Shown here: positions 62,050 to 64,000 of the stretch, one piece after another | Position numbering within the stretch: the stretch's first letter is position 1 | Layout of the letters: every line of letters begins with the position of its first letter | NCBI GenBank assembly: GCA_963169105.1 | Contig: OY720636.1 | Location: forward strand, 74,946,123-75,010,122 | Source: Ceriagrion tenellum | Lineage: Eukaryota; Arthropoda; Insecta; Odonata; Coenagrionidae | Length of the DNA: 64,000 bases | Direction of reading: 5' to 3' | Made by a program: the position numbers and the translations under genes | Notes under the pieces: model-generated | The model's database searches: none | What the model was told of the DNA's origin: nothing | Seen by the model: only the letters and a program-made list of their open reading frames with translations

Positions 62050-62323
62050 ACTTTCCATTGATGTATCTAATTTCATGTTCGCGAAAATTATCTATTTAAT
62101 TACCTATATAAAATTTTCATTACTTTTAGTGGTATTTCAATGTATTCTGATTTACTCATTATATCGATTAATTAATCATTTCATGCAGCAATTCTCTTGA
62201 TATTTGAGCAATTTATACTTCACTAGGTTTCCAAATTATGTCGTTGTACTAGCATATTTTTTTATCTCATTACACTTGTGTTTAAAGCTTTTACGAAACG
62301 CATTATTATGGTTCGCTACCACT
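62050..62323 (+). repeat. direct repeat, copy 2
   Basis: This is the second copy of the unit at 61195-61476, same orientation, about 0.85 kb downstream. It shares the string TTTCCAAATTATGTC and the terminal CGCATTATTATGGTTC. A few short indels separate the copies. The intervening 570 bases are not repeated. Confidence 0.85.
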
Positions 62324-63739
62324 AGCCATTGTCATTAGCAATTGGATATTTTGTATACGTAAATTTCTTCCAAGATGAAACAAATACCAGTGGACACTAA
62401 AAACTTGTTCCTTTTGTGATTATTACCTTAACTGCTTTCCACCTTAGGTTAAATAATCTGTTGTCAAAAGCTCACCTTAGTAATAACGAAATGAAAGTAG
62501 CGCACATTCGTTTGCCTCCACCTTTTTCTCAGCTTTCCAATTCCTCTAACTTCTTCTATGTAGATTTTGACCACTTTTTAATAAGTATACACAGTTGTTC
62601 CGGAGGGATAGTCTTGTGTATAAATACATTTAATCACCTCTCGCCGAAAACGTTTCGCGGATTTATTTCTGCATCTTCAGGGCTTGAGATTGGCAGCAGA
62701 CTGAGAGTAATGTAATAAATGGATTTCGAATGAAATGAAAAATTGAAACCATCCATTCATCATATTATACTCAGCTTGCTATCAAGTGCAAGCCTTGAGG
62801 GTACTGAAATAGACCTGTGAAACTTTGGTGGTAAGAGGTGATTGAAGTCACTAATACACCCAAGACCAATCCTCCAGAACAGTTATGTATAAGTCCATTT
62901 CTTCCTTAATGCCATTTTATTTCTGCCACTCCAACCGCAGATATTGTTATTAAAATATGCATCTATCAAACTGTAATACTAACCGTTATATAGTGAGGAA
63001 AGGGTTATTGAAGTGATTTTCCCACGCAGAAGGTTGTGGACACAAAACCAGACGATGGAGGATCCTTGAGAAATCACTTCGTAGCCGATGGAAAAAGCTT
63101 CCCAATCCTGTTTGGGTCCACATGCCTTCGGCTACTTTGAATGTCTTTGGCAGCAAAGTAAAAACATGAAAGCACTTCACGACACTCACGTCTATGTAAC
63201 GAAAATTCGACCAAATGAAACCGAAAATTTCCAGCCTCTATCCGCGAATTCTCGAGGGCTTATTTTTGGAAGGGACGCCTCCTTCCCTTCAGGCATATCC
63301 GTCCATCAGATGGTCGGCGACTCGTAACCCCTCCAGCGAGTTTCATCAACATCTGACAGGGGCACGCTTCCTAAAGCTGAGAATTCACTCCTGAAACATC
63401 ATCAATTTACCCTTGTATTAACCACATGCGGAGCTACTTATTAACTATAGATGGTGCTCTAGTTAGGGTACATTCAGAGCCCTTCGTGAGCATTTAGTAC
63501 TCCCACTCAGATAGATTTGATAAGCGAAATAAGCACAATATAAGAATTCCGCATGCTTCTTTAAAATAAACAGCTACGAGCAAACTGAGAGATTTGTACA
63601 ACTGAAGGTAAGACTAATTCAGACGCCGGCAGAGACTCAAAATGTATCCGCTATACGACAGATATAGATTAATTTAAAAAATACATGTGACACTAGTTTC
63701 AGTATGGTATGGAAGATATCATAGTAACCCCAAACGACA

Positions 63740-63965
63740 TCTCAAGAACTGACAGGAGCGACAAAGATGATGAAATACTCATTGCCATTCGAACTGATAC
63801 GTTCCAAAAACTTCGCCTCCCACGCACCATTTATCATTCCAAAAAAAAACAAGGCGAAACAGTGAGACACTGGCTCAACACAACCAATTTCAGTCCATCC
63901 CCTCTTCCTAATCCCTCTCCCTATTTCCTCCATTTTTTCATGTCTGGCGTCCTAACACCCAGTGC
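63740..63965. repeat. dispersed repeat, copy B
   Basis: This is the partner of 42670-42890 in the same orientation, sharing ACCATTTATCATTCCAAAAA, GTGAGACACT and a pyrimidine-rich run ending TTTTTTCATG. The plus frame of 96 codons at 63709-63999 covers it and may be a remnant of a mobile-element protein. No family was recognised. Confidence 0.45.
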
Positions 63966-64000
63966 CACAAGGCCCTTCCTCGGCACGGTACGTGTGTAGA

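Larger units (their letters stand above)
54566..64000 (+). other. probable intron 1 of the acylphosphatase gene
   Basis: The stretch opens with a GTGAGG donor and continues to the end of the window without a recognisable acylphosphatase exon. It contains a long hairpin (54858), a GC- and GA-rich patch (56560-57120), a large inverted repeat (57498), a smaller hairpin (58583), a direct repeat pair (61195 and 62050) and a dispersed repeat copy (63740). Remaining sequence is AT-rich with frames under 100 codons and no family signature. Its intron status depends on the exon call. Confidence 0.5.

Noticed and set aside
1..64000. CRISPR arrays, bacterial operons, rRNA genes
   Set aside because: Nothing of the kind is visible; splice sites, SINEs and MITEs show eukaryotic nuclear DNA.

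Overview
The window is eukaryotic nuclear DNA, most likely from an insect or another arthropod. It is AT-rich, has long introns and long gene-poor stretches, holds decayed non-LTR retrotransposons, tRNA-derived SINEs and MITEs, and shows GT-AG splice sites. The species cannot be named from the sequence. No prokaryotic operon, CRISPR array, rRNA gene or intact tRNA gene was seen.

Two host genes can be supported. The first is a complete coding region for out at first (oaf), a secreted protein, on the minus strand. It has five exons: 21441-21545, 20074-20187, 14380-14514, 9163-9355 and 7667-8055. All exons join in frame at consensus splice sites to give about 311 residues. Its probable 3' UTR runs below 7667. 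The second is the first coding exon (54430-54565, plus strand) of a probable acylphosphatase gene, whose remaining exons lie outside the window or were not found. The two genes are divergent, with about 33 kb between them.

Layout. 1-7666: AT-rich, CpG-poor DNA downstream of oaf, with a hAT-type MITE (2638-3053, 8-bp target-site duplication). 7667-21545: oaf. Intron 3 carries a decayed reverse-transcriptase remnant on the minus strand (about 11690-12660). Intron 2 carries a better preserved one on the plus strand (about 17170-18437). 21546-53880: intergenic, with a (TA)n tract, at least three further non-LTR 3'-end remnants, a piggyBac-like foldback MITE with repeated TGACGT palindromes (28413-28664), a scattered tRNA-derived SINE family, and several GC/CpG-richer patches that could be regulatory. 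53880-54429: GC- and purine-rich promoter or 5' UTR of the acylphosphatase gene. 54566-64000: probable intron 1 of that gene, with a 43-bp near-perfect hairpin, a large inverted repeat around 57.5 kb, and a direct repeat of about 270 bp at 61.2 and 62.05 kb.

The broadest signal is compositional. CpG is strongly depleted across most of the oaf transcription unit and downstream to the window start, but is ordinary upstream of about 20.1 kb. This is the pattern expected of germline gene-body methylation that spares the promoter and first exon. Most of intron 3 breaks the pattern. No wholly new system was recognised. The foldback elements and the CpG domain most deserve checking.
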